Assembly (NCBI RefSeq): GCF_020379485.1
Contig: NC_063439.1
Location: forward strand, 12,564,466-12,628,465
DNA length: 64,000 bases
DNA from: Brassica napus
Lineage: Eukaryota; Streptophyta; Magnoliopsida; Brassicales; Brassicaceae
Direction of reading: 5' to 3'
The translations under genes were made by a program, and so were the position numbers. Positions 1 through 11,216 of the stretch are shown here, one piece after another (positions within the stretch are counted from its first letter, which is position 1; each line of letters opens with the position of its first letter). Below the pieces are notes generated by a model. That model made no database searches. It saw only the letters and a list, made by a program, of their open reading frames with translations, and was not told the origin of the DNA.

Positions 1-1371
1 CTATATACCACAACATAAATATCTAATTTTTTTGGAAGTTAAAGTATTCTTTTTTTCTTAATGCTTCTTTCACTATCGACCAAATTGTAGTAAAATGATT
101 TGTCTTAATAATTTTTTTGTTTTTAACTATTATCCGTTTAGAAACTATAATATGAAACCATTGGTTCGACATCACGACTATCTAAGATTCATAACATGAA
201 AACAAACAAAAAATAGTAATTTTTGATTATCAAAGAAAAAAAAAAACCAAAAACATCAAACATTTTAGCCGAACAAACCAAATAAATATTAATTTAAAAT
301 GATAGTTATATTTTAGAAGATTAAAAACCAAAAACCAACCTAAAATCGAACTGATATCCAGATTAAACAGATTAATGTCTCCTTATTAAAAAATAACGAA
401 ACTAATAATCACATTCCATTCCACAGGTTATTACCTAGTTCTTTGTATTATTGTGATACTGTCACATATATGTATTCAGTCTCATACACACATAGTATAA
501 TTGTTTGTTTATTTCTTAAAAAAATTTAAATATTCTAAATGAGTAGGAATTTACATGGGAAGAATCATTCGTACACTGAAGATAAGGAGGTTGGCGGAAA
601 CAGAAACTAATAAAGAGAGCTCTTGCGGAGACCATAAACATTACTATTCGCGTTTTTCCTTCTACCAGGTTCCTTAGTTTGTGCTTGTGTGACTTGTGTT
701 TGTGTAACTTAAGCTATATGCGTGAAGACCCGATATATGTTTTGAATAAACTGAAACACTCATTTGTCACTTGATGGATGTCTTGAAAGTTTTCTAGTAG
801 CTCACCCTACACCTTCTGTTGTTTCTACAAACATGTGCCCACTCACTACTAGGTTTTAGTAACATGTATTAGCTTGAGTTGGATTTGAAATCTTTATATT
901 ACGTTGGTGTTGTTGTATTTGGCTTGATTGTTTATCATATATGTATGTTGAGCTTTCATGTCAACATATTCGATTTAATAAGATATAGAAAAAAATTATA
1001 AATAAATACCCAATAAGAGTTTCTTCTATTCAACTTACTCCTGGGAGGGACAGGTATGTGATAAATTGATGGTGGTGTGGTGCCATGAAGTGTTCAACAA
1101 AAATAGACACCTGTAGTTACCGCATTTTCGAGGTTTTAGTCTTATGAAAATAAAATGCGACTGAGGAAACTAACTAATTAGTGGAAAAATCATAATCCAC
1201 CACAGGGAATAAAAGACTATTTAGCAGTGGATGAAACCATGAACTCATATCATATCATCAGTCTCTAAGCGCTAGACGATGAAACAAGCATAGACTAGTC
1301 ATACCGATCAATATACATAAAGTCTGAAGCTAGATAAGTGTGATATACAAATTACAATACTGAAAGCCAAT
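1..1371. other. Intergenic sequence, no gene recognised
   Basis: AT-rich DNA with poly-A/T runs. No ORF with recognisable similarity and no terminal inverted repeats were seen. The last few hundred bases probably include the 3' UTR of the minus-strand gene ending at 1372. Confidence 0.5.
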
Positions 1372-2029
1372 TCAAGAGATAAGAAACAGAGCAATGGAGA
1401 AAACTAGAACAAGCTGCGAGTTACTAGATAATAAAGCTCGCGACTTCGTTGCATAGTTGACAACTTTGTTTTCTGCAAAATCACCCATAAAGAAGAGACA
1501 GATAAGCCATCAAGTAAATAGATAATTTTTTTTTTTTTGTAGCACAAACAGATAATATAATCTCCATTGATAAAGTGAGAAAGAATAAGTTGAGGACATA
1601 ACTGCATTCTTTAGGATGGCAGAGACATCTGAGAGCAACTCCACAGTTACCGTCTGGTCTCTCGCAGGCGATGCATAAATCCGGCAAGTGACCCTCCACT
1701 TCCAAAGAAACCCTTGCTCCCAGTTTCTTCACTTTCTTCTCTCTTCCCGAGGAATGAGAAAGGATTAGGGTTTTGGTTGTGTAGTCTATGGAAGAGACAT
1801 GGAAGAGACCGACTGAGGTTTTGAAATAGAGTCTTCCAGATCTGCAGGTGATGAGATTTGCGGCGACGATTGATTGGTTTGAGAATGGGGAGAGGAAAAG
1901 GTTTGTGGTATTGATTTTGCTGCAGTGGTGGGTTTCTTGTTCTTGTTGTGTGGAAGGAGAGAGAGTTAGGAAGAAAATGAGAGAGTGAAGGAGAAGAAGT
2001 TGATGGATTTTACTTGGAGTTTCCACCAT
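1372..2029 (-). CDS. Small secreted WAK-associated-type (GUB_WAK/WAK_assoc-like) protein, two exons
   Basis: I model the gene as complement(join(1372..1472,1603..2029)), 528 nt and 175 residues. Exon 1 ends at a GT donor after the codon for the last Cys of CHPKEC, and exon 2 follows a TTTTGCAG acceptor and keeps the frame. The protein has an N-terminal signal peptide (about residues 1-28, Leu/Phe-rich) and a Cys-containing extracellular region with the motifs LITCRSGRLYF and NCGVALRCLCHPKEC. Exon 2 adds a basic linker and a hydrophobic tail ending LVLVFSIALFLIS, which could be a GPI signal or a membrane anchor. This arrangement resembles plant proteins annotated as wall-associated receptor kinase C-terminal or galacturonan-binding, without a kinase domain. 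Reading through the intron instead gives a 182-residue ORF ending in low-complexity sequence, which I consider wrong. Function is unknown; the location at the cell surface is inferred. Confidence 0.75.
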
Positions 2030-2549
2030 TTTTTGTCTTGTTTGTGCTATATGTTTAACAGTTTCACTTCACAATGTTTGTAGTTTATACTAATTATTAG
2101 ACATAGCTTTTATAAAAAAATATATCTTATTAGATTATTTGTTTTTCTTTACTTTGTGCTCACACTTTAACCCTTTGATGGGTAAATCATGTTAGAATAA
2201 AATATGAAAATTTTATGCTTGGGGACATATTCTCACTTTGTATTTACATCTTGACACATCTAATATCTGATACACTATTTCTGTGTGGTTTGTCCTTTAG
2301 ATCAAAGCATGATTAATTGGAAGTTTTTAAGATGAAGTTTTTTGTGTAATATAAGATAAGTTTTTTAATTTTTAAAGAAACACTAAGACACATCTTCTAA
2401 ATAAAAAATATAAGAGATGTTTTTTCGGAAAAAAAATGTCAAATCATGTTCTAAGAATTCCAAATAGGTTTCTCCCATTAATTATGCTCTTATATCTCCA
2501 AGTCAGCTACCACTGCACTTTCCCATGTTCCTAACTAAACAAAACTATC
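2030..2549. other. Upstream/intergenic region of the WAK-associated-type gene
   Basis: About 520 bases of AT-rich sequence between the start codon at 2029 (minus) and the first repeat element. It should contain the promoter of the minus-strand gene. No specific motif is supportable. Confidence 0.4.
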
Positions 2550-2557
2550 CTAGCAAC

Positions 2558-3193
2558 TAGGCCTGGGCATTTCGGATATCGGTTTGGTTCGGTTCGGGTA
2601 TTTCGGGTTTCGGGTAGTTCGGATAAGAGCTAGAGTATCCATTTAGTACTTGACATATTTTTGGTTCGGTTCGGATAGTTTCGGGTTCGGTTCGGTTCGG
2701 TTCGGTTCGGATAGTAAATGTAGGATCCAGAAAATATCCGAAAAAAGTTCGGTTCTCATTTGGATTCGGTTCGGGTTCGGATAGTTCGGATAATTTGGAT
2801 AAAATATCGGTTATTTAGGGTAAAATATCAAATAATTAGAATGATTTAGATAAAAATTTCGGATATTTTGGACTACTTTGGATATTTCGGATAAAACTAT
2901 CTGGATAGTTCGGATACTTTATAATAATTTAGTTATTTTCAACTATTTTCAGATATTTTTAATAGAATTTTAAATTAAAAATATATATTTAGTTATGTTA
3001 TATGTATATATAATTATATTTTTATATATTCGGGTACCCGTTCGGTTCTCGGTTCAGTTCCGGTTCGGTTCGATTATTTCTGATATAAAAATATAGGAAC
3101 CGTTCGGATATTTGAAGGTATTAGTCCGGTTCCGGTTTTGGGTATTTCGGTTCCGGTTCGGTTCTTCGGTTCCGGTTATTTTGCCCCTGCCTA
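2558..3193. mobile_element. hAT-like non-autonomous element made of GGTTCGG word repeats
   Basis: The 636-bp element is flanked by a perfect 8-bp target duplication, CTAGCAAC, at 2550-2557 and 3194-3201. Its ends are imperfect inverted repeats: TAGGCCTGGGCA on the left, and TAGGCAGGGGCA when the right end is read in reverse complement. An 8-bp duplication is typical of hAT transposition. The interior is almost entirely degenerate repeats of GGTTCGG and GGATA with no coding potential; the small ORF inside it is an accident of the repeats. Confidence 0.85.
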
Positions 3194-3340
3194 CTAGCAA
3201 CCAAACAAATAAAAAGAAAATGCACAGATCGATTTATTCTCTCTCCTATCTTAATTTTGAATTTCAAAAGCACTTTCCCAATCATTACCTTTTCATATCT
3301 GGTTTAAGTTGAAGACCATGAAAAACTCAATCCTTTCTTA

Positions 3341-3605
3341 GATTATTTCTAACCCATTTTTATAATAGAGATTTCTAAAATAGAAACAAAAATAGAGATG
3401 GTATTTTTGATCCAGTATCTTTCTCTATAATAGAAAAATACTATATTTGTTTCTATAAATAGAGGAATGCTAATTTTTTCCTTATATTTAGAAAGAGAAA
3501 ATAGCATTCTTCTACTTATAGAAGTAAATATAGCAGAGGAACACATTGGAATAAAAACACAATTTCTATCTTTTCCTCTATTATAGAGATGGATTGAAGA
3601 TGCTC
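3341..3605. mobile_element. Harbinger/Tourist-like MITE
   Basis: A 265-bp AT-rich element flanked by TTA at 3338-3340 and 3606-3608. Its ends are degenerate inverted repeats: the right end in reverse complement reads GAGCATCTTCAATCCATC and the left end has a related, decayed version. The inner parts contain facing copies of CTATAATAGAG. The 3-bp TTA duplication fits PIF/Harbinger-type MITEs. Confidence 0.6.
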
Positions 3606-3608
3606 TTA

Positions 3609-4780
3609 ACCCAATTGTACTTCTCCCATGAATTATTCTTGTTCTTTTTCAAAGCCAAGCTTGTTATTCAACAAAATATCTCGAAAAAAAATCAATACTA
3701 TTAAAACAATATAATTTTTTAGATTTATCCATACCCATATTTGGTATATTACCTTTTGTGCTATTATGATTTTGCTTACTAATTAAAAATTCATTAATGG
3801 TAAATCTGGTAGTGAAAATGTGACCAACTGTACAACAAATTAGCCAACAAATCTATCATGTGTATCTTATTTTTTTATTAAACTAACAGAATACAACAAC
3901 AATACATTCTATTTGATATCTTACCGTCGAAACTCTTTTTTCGGCCTTTATATACAAATTCTTTTACCTAACTCTTTCATCATTCACTAAGAGTTCGAAT
4001 GGAGGGTGGGAAAAAGATGTAGGACACACTTAGGTGTGCGTACTGTACTTAAAGTTCCCATTCATTATTTGTTTTTTAATTGTGGTTCAATTCACTGTAT
4101 ATAGTAATGAACTGCTTGTGGTTCAAATTTGTGAGTGAAAAATTATGAACCACTGCTACAGTACATACACAACAATACTTAGTGTTTTTAGCAGTTCTTA
4201 TTCTTCTTCTTTTAAAAAAAACAATATATATTCTTTTACTTGTATAATATGTAGCACATGCTAAGCTAAAATAGCTTTAATCTTATAATGCTTACAAAAG
4301 TTTAGTCTTAAACAAAAGAATAAAAATTATTTTGACTACATATATTTTACTATTAGACATCATACTTTATTTTTTTATAATATTTTATTTTCTTTCAATT
4401 TTTTATTTTTTTTAAAACGGATGTGTTAGTTAATATTAAAACTCAAAAATTATTATACTATTTTACCAAAAAAATTATACCTACTTTAAAATCATCAAAA
4501 TTTGATATATATTTAATTTACACCTCTTTTTATCAAAATATAATTATTTTTAGTTTATCCAATTCATATACATATTTAATTCTAAAACTAAAAATAATAG
4601 TATATATGTTTAAATAATTTCCTATTATATTTTTGAATACACTTTTATCATTTCACTTATAATTTTTTTTTTTAAACTCCTTTAATTTATAACAATATAT
4701 AGTATTAAAATTTTATATTAATTAATTTAAATTTGTACAGTAATTTGGACCAGTTTTTATCAACTTTCACCATTCAAACA
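3609..4780. other. AT-rich intergenic DNA
   Basis: No gene. It contains long A/T runs and a 64-codon ORF at 4423-4617 of Ile/Tyr/Lys-rich composition, as expected by chance from AT-rich DNA. At 4030-4160 there are short repeated phrases (GTGGTTCAA, TGTACTTA/TACAGTACATAC) that may be the remains of another repeat. Confidence 0.5.
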
Positions 4781-4785
4781 TATGT

Positions 4786-4913
4786 TTTGAACCGCTAGAT
4801 CCGCTAGATCCACACTTGTACCGCTCGATCCGCTTGATCCACTTTTGTTCCGCTCAATCTGCTTGATCCGCTAGATCCGCAACGCTTGATCCGCTTTTTC
4901 CATTCGGAGCCTA
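4786..4913. repeat. Degenerate CCGCTAGATCC/CGCTTGATCC word-repeat tract
   Basis: About a dozen imperfect copies of a 10-11 base word (CCGCTAGATC, CCGCTTGATC, CCGCTCGATC) in 130 bases, followed by CATTCGGAGCCTAA, which looks like the end of a transposon. It ends just before the Helitron start at 4981. The style resembles the other word-repeat elements of this window, but I could not find a matching left terminus. Confidence 0.55.
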
Positions 4914-5019
4914 AGCACTAGAAACACACCTGAAATTCCATATAACAATTTATATGTATAAAATGTGTCCGATCAGCATATCTTTATATATAAAAGAAGC
5001 ATTGTATCCCTCCTGAGGC

Positions 5020-5640
5020 TGCCAGCTCGGATGCCACGTCGGAAATAGAAGCTCCCTCGCGCTGCCATGTCGGATCCGCACCGTTTCACTAAAGTTTCTG
5101 TCTGAACGGGCTTCACGCGCTAACCAGAGGATTCTTCTTCACGAGGCCCATCTGCACAGATCTTCTACGGAAAACCCTAATCAGGTGCTCCCTTCCTGAT
5201 CTTCGTTCGTCTTCTATCGGCGCAGCGATCGTCCAGAATCTGTAACGGTTATGCTTTTAATCGTCTTTAATCGTCTTTAATTCCTACCCCACTCAAATCA
5301 ACCTCTTGAGCCGTTCATCGGCTATATTAATCGTCTTTAATCCTGGTGAGCTTTTTGTGTTTTGTTACATTTGATTTTTTTTTATTAGAGAGAACCTCTT
5401 TTTGATCAGAACCTCTTACTGGTTGTGGAATTTGCGAGATTCCTGCGAAGTTCTACATGTTTGTTCGTGTTTAATTTTATTTTCTCCAGAAGTTTAAAGT
5501 TCTTTGTTTATACAAGAATCTGGCTAACTTCTTTATGTTTTGTTATATTTTTGATTAGGTTTATATATTAGAAGCGAGTTTCACTGTCGGGAAGCGAGGT
5601 TCTCAGAGAGATTCAGGCATCATCTTCCACCTAGATGAAA
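5020..5640 (+). other. GC-richer gene-derived 5' segment of the Helitron
   Basis: The sequence between the Helitron start and the NAP1-like exons is GC-richer than its surroundings and looks like a 5' UTR plus first intron (CT-rich tract, AAAACCCTAATC, GT-rich intron-like stretch). It also contains a short direct repeat of TAATCGTCTTTAAT at about 5257-5340. The source gene was not recognised. It might supply a promoter to the captured fragment; that is inference. Confidence 0.4.
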
Positions 5641-5649
5641 AGAAACTTC

Positions 5650-6445
5650 TATTTCATTTGGGATCATGGATTTTGGTGGACTTCCAAATATTATCTGGAA
5701 GAGTTTCTGTAAATTCTTTGGTCCACTTCAAGTTCCTGAGAACACCAATGATCCTGATGATGGATAGGTATGGCCATCCCCAATAGAAAACTTGATACTT
5801 AATTTAGTACTTCAGAATCAGAATGCGTTAAGTGTTAACTTAATAATTTTTTTATTGCACAGGCTGAAGAACTCCAAGCCCAAATGGAGCACGACTATGA
5901 CAACAGGTCTGACTTCTGATCTCATATTCAGTTCTCTTTGCTTTTTAGCTCAATTCTAGGATCTAAACATGTCAGCTGTTTAATCTGTAGATCAAACCAT
6001 TAAAGAGAAAATCATCTTGCGTGTTGTGTCAAAGTTTACTGGCGAAGTTCTTGCATGCTGTGTCAAGGTTTACGATGATTATGAGATTACTGAAGATGAT
6101 GATGAGGATGTGAAGGGAGGAAGATAAGTAGGAGGATGAGGACGACAATGAAGAGGATGAGCAGGGAAAGAAGAGCATAAAAAGGTACTAAGTGGTTAAA
6201 ATGGTTTTACATATAACTCAAACCTTGGAAACTGATATTGGTGGCTTCTCTTTGTTTTGTTGCAGTCATCAGCTGGACGGAAGGTTTTAACAATTACTCA
6301 ATATCGACCTTTGGTTCTATTTCTTATAATTATTTAAGGGCTGATATAACCTGAGGCTCTTTTCTTTGTGAACAAAGGTCTGGAAGCATACAACTTGCGG
6401 AAGGTCAACAAGGTGAGAGGCCATTGGAGAGTAAGCAACAGTGAG
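5650..6445 (+). pseudogene. Broken fragment of a nucleosome assembly protein 1 (NAP1) gene inside the Helitron
   Basis: Several exon-like blocks separated by intron-like sequence match the C-terminal part of plant NAP1 histone chaperones as I know them. The blocks encode a phrase like KFFGPLQVPENTNDPDD at 5710-5765, then AEELQAQMEHDYDN at 5862-5905, then TIKEKI and FTGE at 5998-6045. An acidic tract rich in EDDE follows at 6080-6180, then GKKS at 6165-6180, SSAGR near 6267-6282, and QLAEGQQGERPLESKQQ near 6389-6441. In real NAP1 these come in this order: the C-terminal end of the histone-binding fold, the acidic tail, then a tail ending in a Cys-Lys-Gln-Gln prenylation signal. Here there are frame breaks and stops (for example TAG after the DPDDG block and TAA in the acidic tract), so it is not a working gene. 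Because introns remain, it was copied from DNA rather than mRNA. Confidence 0.75.
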
Positions 6446-8877
6446 TAAAATTCTTCTGCAGTATAGAAAGTGGCTTATTTGTGAAGAGTTGGGTCTTTCT
6501 ATTTCTGAAGTTGTAGAATCGTTGTCCGTTTGATACGAAATATCAAGTTTTGTCGAGTGGTTTGCTAAAAAAATTTGGTTATTTGGTTTGGTCTGGTTTG
6601 CGTCTGATTTTTCATTTGTAACGTGTGTCTAATCATGAACTGGTTTGAACCCTTTCTAATAGTATTTGTGGTTTTGTTAACAATTCATATTGCCAATTTC
6701 TACTCTTTTTGGCCTCTGTCTGCGTAAGGTTAATACATTATTAAGAGTTCTTTCGGTTCGTAAAGAGAAAAAAATGTGTACGTCTGTATCCATCTAACAA
6801 TTCAGGATCCAAAACAAGTAACATTACCTAAAACTTTTTAAAATTCTTTATACTTAGGATAAATTACACAATTTCTCTAATTTCAGCTTTCTATTTTATA
6901 TAATGGGGTGATGTATATTTTTGCATTGTTGTATTTCGTCACAAACTAATGAATTTGAGAATTTTGGAAAGAGCATCGCAATGATGTAAAAGGGTGTTTG
7001 AATGAAAGAGAACATAAAAACGGTGTATTCACTTATTTAGTTTTCTTTGCTTTTTTTTCAAAAATTAATTTTTAGAATAAAAATCAACTCTTTGAAAAAG
7101 ACAAATAAATAATAAAAAAACATCTCAAAACACTTAAAGTTATAAAATATGTAAAAGACAGTAACAAAAAAATAATCTCTAACATATAAAAAGATTCATT
7201 AGAATGTTTCCTAAGCTATAATAATAAAAGATTTGCCACCACCAATAGAATATGTTAAACAAATATCACAACTTTTGTACTAATAAGTTATTAAATTTTA
7301 TAAAAATTAGAAGTACGAAATTCTCAACCTTTGTAAATCTCAAACAACTATCGTCATCTTAAAAAACAACACAATACGTCTAAAAAATCACAAAATCTCA
7401 AACTATCGTCATCTATATAACTCCGGTTAGACATATATGTTATTTATTTTTTTAAAATATCATCTTACAACTTTATTCGGTATTCAAGTTCAATCAAAAT
7501 TCAATCGAAAAGACTAATCGATACATCAAAAACGAGTATATGAAATTCAAAGAAACAAAAAAACAAAACGCACAGGAGAGTCAACAATTTAAGACATCAC
7601 ACAAACCACACCACAATTTCTCAATCAAAACAAGTCGAAATATTTTCATTTACTTTCAAGGAACTGAGGAAGCAAGATCAAATTTAGTTCTGGTGTTCCT
7701 CGCATTGTTCTTTCATGGTAACGTCAATTTCTCATTCTTTGCACTTTTGTGCTTTATATAAAGAAATGAAGAAGTGTTTTAGCAAAAAAAGAACAAAAAT
7801 GAAGAAGTGTCACAACCTCACACTCTGTCCCTTTGTTCTTTTTATAATATTTTGAATTGTGATTGCTAGGGCATCTATTATATTAGTTTTTCTTGCTTTT
7901 AAGTTTTCATACCATAATATATTATTAATGCAATAATTTCGTCTCTTATTTTTATATTTAAGATATAAATTATATTTAGTAATAGAAAACTCTCTCTAGC
8001 GAACTATTTCCGTCCAGGAATCAAATAGGTCATATCATTCACTAATCCATTTTTGCATGCTTGATTTTTGGTGTTGGTTATATATAAAAACGAATATAAA
8101 AAAATAACTTGACAACATTTTTATTGGGTTAGATTTAAGAGGCTACCATTTAACATAAAATATATAAGAATATAAAAACTACGATTACATGTTACCGCAA
8201 CAATATCGAAAATCAACGTCAAATGTATTTACAACAAACAAACTAAAAATTTGTGTTCATACTTTAAGCAAGAGAATTCGAGTTTTACTTTAAGAAATAG
8301 ATAGAACTTTTTTAAATTATAACCAATCGTGAAACAATAATAATATACATAAATTTAGTCTCCAGGTGAAACTTAAAGTCAACAATCGTGAATTTTAAAA
8401 GTTTCTTCTTTTCGAAAACCGAACAATGATAAAACTTAATACACACAACTGACACAATATTTCAAAAATCAACATAATTCTAATGATTACCCAGAATAAA
8501 AAAAAAATGGGAATGTACAATTGTAAAACACAGTTTAGTCACACTCAAGTACCATAATATCTTAGCCACCATAATATCTCATCCCCGACAATCATATATG
8601 ATAAAATATTTTTCAACATATTATTTTGTACTTATAAATTAACCAAATCTTTAAACCCACAAAACAACTATTTTGTATCATTTATTAATAAGTATCTCAA
8701 ATTGATTTGTTTTTCTGATGCTATTTACGTAATATAATATGATCTTTTTTTTCGTAGTACATCATATACGTCTCTTGCAAATTCAAACCTAAAACACAAA
8801 CCACAAAACTATACAAAAAATAATAACTTAGATGATAAGTAAATTATATCCCGCCCGTAGGGCGGGCCGGCTCTAGT

Positions 8878-9136
8878 ATAACATATACATATCATTAAAA
8901 TTCATATATAGTACCTGTGTGCTTTTGTATGACATGTCACTTTCATCAATCACTATGTAAGAGAAAAACACCTGAAACAAATGTTATATCTCAATTTTTT
9001 TTTATAATATTGTTTTTTCAAATGATTGGAACTACGCTAGACGGTAGTCGGATAGCAATTCCGGGCCTAGCGAGTTACCGAAAAATCAAGAATTACTCGA
9101 AAATTATGCAGGATCTAGTTTTAAAAATATTTTACA
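8878..9136. other. Short intergenic stretch
   Basis: Unremarkable sequence right of the Helitron. A 77-codon ORF at 8917-9150 shows no recognisable family and runs into the next MITE, so I do not call it a gene. Confidence 0.4.
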
Positions 9137-9332
9137 TAGAGCATTTCTAATCTCACTCCATATTTTACTCCAAAATGAAAAAAAATAGAGTGGAAAATAA
9201 AGTGATGAACAAAAAATAAAAGCATTAAGTAATCTTTTTATTTTTTTTGTTCATTACTCTATTGCTCACTCTATTTTTTTCTCAATTTTGAAGTAAAATA
9301 TGAACTGAGGTTGAAAATACCTTTAGAAGCAA
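9137..9332. mobile_element. Small MITE with inverted repeat ends
   Basis: About 195 bp. The left end (GAGCATTTCTAATCTCACTC, then ATATTTTACTCCAAAAT and TAGAGT) is mirrored in reverse complement at the right end (ATATTTTACTTCAAAATTGAG, TAGAGT). This is the stem-like design of crucifer Harbinger/Tourist-type MITEs. The exact target duplication is not clear. Confidence 0.55.
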
Positions 9333-9539
9333 GTTGGGTCCAAAATTGTGCTTTTTCTTTTAATAGTATTGATTCACCTTTACTTATAAAGTCAGATCCT
9401 GCCAAAATTTTAAATATGTAAGCCCTATATTCACTCCAAATTTAACTAAACATCTAAATACAATGAAATATTATATATTTCCTTCCCAAACACAAAATCA
9501 AGCTTGCGATTCATGGGCATATATAGCAAACAAATATAT

Positions 9540-10236
9540 TAGGGGTGGGCATTTTACCCGAAATCCGAAGTGGCACCCGAACCCGATCCGAAAAACCCGA
9601 ACCGAAATCCGAACCGAAGTAGCAAAATATCCGAACGGGTATTGAATTAAGAGAGATTGGATATCCGAACCCGAACGGGTAATATCCGAACCCGAATGGA
9701 TATCCAAAAATAACCGAACATATGATAATTAACCTTATATTTATAGTTTACATCTTTCATTTTATATAAAATATTTATATTGATACTACACATACTTTAA
9801 ATTCATATGATATACATACAATTACATAGAAGATGATTTGTTATTCGCTTAAAATGCATGTCAAACTTTTTATTTCAGCAATTAACAAAAAGTTACATCC
9901 AAAATTTAAAAACAATAACCAAATTAATGTTTTTTTAGTTTGAAAATGTTATGTCCAAATCTATTAACCATGCAATCTATTAAAAATAAAAAATAGTTAT
10001 GTGAAAAGTTATATATTTAAATACAAGAAATTTGAGAAATGAAAATTTTCATTTTTTTTTCTTCAAAATCTAAATATCCGAACCCGATCCAAAATAACCG
10101 AAACCGAACTTAAAATATCCGAACCCGACCCGAAGTACAGAAATACCCGAACGGGTTCTACACCTCTATACCGAAATACTCGAAAATCCGAAATACCCGA
10201 TCCGAACCCGAACGGGTACCCGAACGCCCACCCCTA
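9540..10236. mobile_element. hAT-like non-autonomous element made of CCGAAC/ACCCGAA word repeats
   Basis: The 697-bp element has a perfect 8-bp target duplication, AAATATAT, at 9532-9539 and 10237-10244. Its ends are near-perfect inverted repeats (TAGGGGTGGGCA left; TAGGGGTGGGCG at the right in reverse complement). Both flanks are dense in CCGAACCCGA-type words and the middle is plain AT-rich. It is the same structural type as the element at 2558-3193, with a different word in the mirror orientation. The ORFs across its left end are composition artefacts. Confidence 0.88.
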
Positions 10237-10244
10237 AAATATAT

Positions 10245-10383
10245 AGTTATCTTTTATAGTTTAACCGAACTTTGGTATCCCTATATTGACTCCAAGCTTA
10301 AACCAAGTTTATAACAACTATAAACAATAAGATAAAAAGTATCGGTATATTCTCATATTTACTAAACTCAAATACAAAGAAAA
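10245..10383. other. Spacer between repeats
   Basis: AT-rich, nothing recognised. Confidence 0.3.
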
Positions 10384-10568
10384 AACAGTAAAACCTCTAT
10401 AAGTTAATAATGTTGAGAATACACCAAAACTGTAATTTTTTATTAATTTATCGATATACTAATTGAACAAAAAAACTCAATTTGAGACTATAAAATTATA
10501 TTATTTTATAGAAATTTTTAGTATATATTAATTTATAGAGTATTAATTTAAATAGGTTATACTGTTTA
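10384..10568. mobile_element. MITE with ACAGTAAAACCTCTAT-type ends
   Basis: The left end reads ACAGTAAAACCTCTATAAGT. The right end in reverse complement reads ACAGTATAACCTATTTAAAT, and a further inner pair (CTCTATAAATTAAT) matches the left end more closely. This is a common crucifer MITE design; the interior is AT-rich. A clean target duplication was not found. Confidence 0.5.
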
Positions 10569-10674
10569 CTATAGTTCATTTTCAAATCACCGCTGTAAGC
10601 GAATAGAGTGCTTTGAAATCATGTATAGTGAAGATATCCCTTTTATTATTTGGGTATCACTCTTCTTAATAAGA

Positions 10675-10705
10675 ACTAGGACAAAACTTGTGTCTTGCGA
10701 AGAGT
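10675..10705 (-). mobile_element. Helitron 3' terminus, minus orientation
   Basis: Read on the minus strand, the sequence is GCAAGACACAAGTTTTGTCC then CTAG and T, the form of crucifer Helitron 3' ends. The matching 5' end should lie to the right, but was not identified. The rest of the element is probably mixed into the AT-rich stretch to about 12.2 kb. Confidence 0.45.
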
Positions 10706-11190
10706 TGATTTATATAAAAATTATTAAAAAAATATTGTATGAAAAATAAAATTTATATTCTTGATCAAATTAATATTTTTGCCCATTAAACAATTATTTA
10801 AATTTTTTTTGTTAACTTAAATAATTTGTAACAAGATGAGCTGATCTCATTTTTAAAAATATTTTAGGTCAAAAAGTCACTTATCGCATAAGAACCTAAC
10901 ATTTAGGCCAAAGAATCTCAGTCCTACTATTTGGTTACAACGAAACCATGTGAGCTCGGTTTTATATCATGATTTAGCAATTTAAAAGTTAATTATGGTT
11001 ATGAGAAGTTTACGTTCACGTGTCAATCCTATCTATCTTCAATATTTTTCTCGTTTTTGTGTCGTTTTTTTCATTTTAGTTATTGCTCGATATAAATATA
11101 ATTTTTTGAGTTTATTCTCATTTTGTTATTTTCTTTTGGCCTTAGATTTAGAAGGTGTTTAAGATTTAAAATTATTAAAGAGATACATAC

Positions 11191-11216
11191 TTAGGTTAAG
11201 ATCTGCGCCTTGTGCA
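11191..11216 (-). mobile_element. Second Helitron 3' terminus, minus orientation
   Basis: On the minus strand the sequence is GCACAAGGCGCAGATCTTAAC followed by CTAA (a CTRR terminus) and G. This matches a very common crucifer Helitron 3' end. Its presence 500 bp from another end indicates nested or adjacent Helitrons. Confidence 0.5.

Larger units (their letters stand above)
4981..8876 (+). mobile_element. Non-autonomous Helitron, about 3.9 kb, carrying a NAP1 gene fragment
   Basis: The 5' end starts TCTTTATATATAAAAGAAGC directly after a host A. The 3' end has a GC-rich hairpin (CCCGCC, GTA loop, GGCGGG, 8850-8866) followed by a short spacer and CTAG, then a host T. This is insertion between A and T without a target duplication and with a subterminal hairpin plus CTRR, the definition of a Helitron. 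The first 1.5 kb carry GC-richer, gene-derived sequence with remnants of exons and introns; the last 2.4 kb are AT-rich filler. No Rep/helicase coding sequence is present, so the element depended on enzymes from elsewhere. Confidence 0.8.

Noticed and set aside
3112..3312. 66-codon ORF of Arg/Phe repeats
   Set aside because: Starts inside a GGTTCCGGTTCGG word-repeat element; composition artefact.
7540..7761. 73-codon ORF in the Helitron
   Set aside because: AT-rich filler, no conserved motif, no splice or promoter context.
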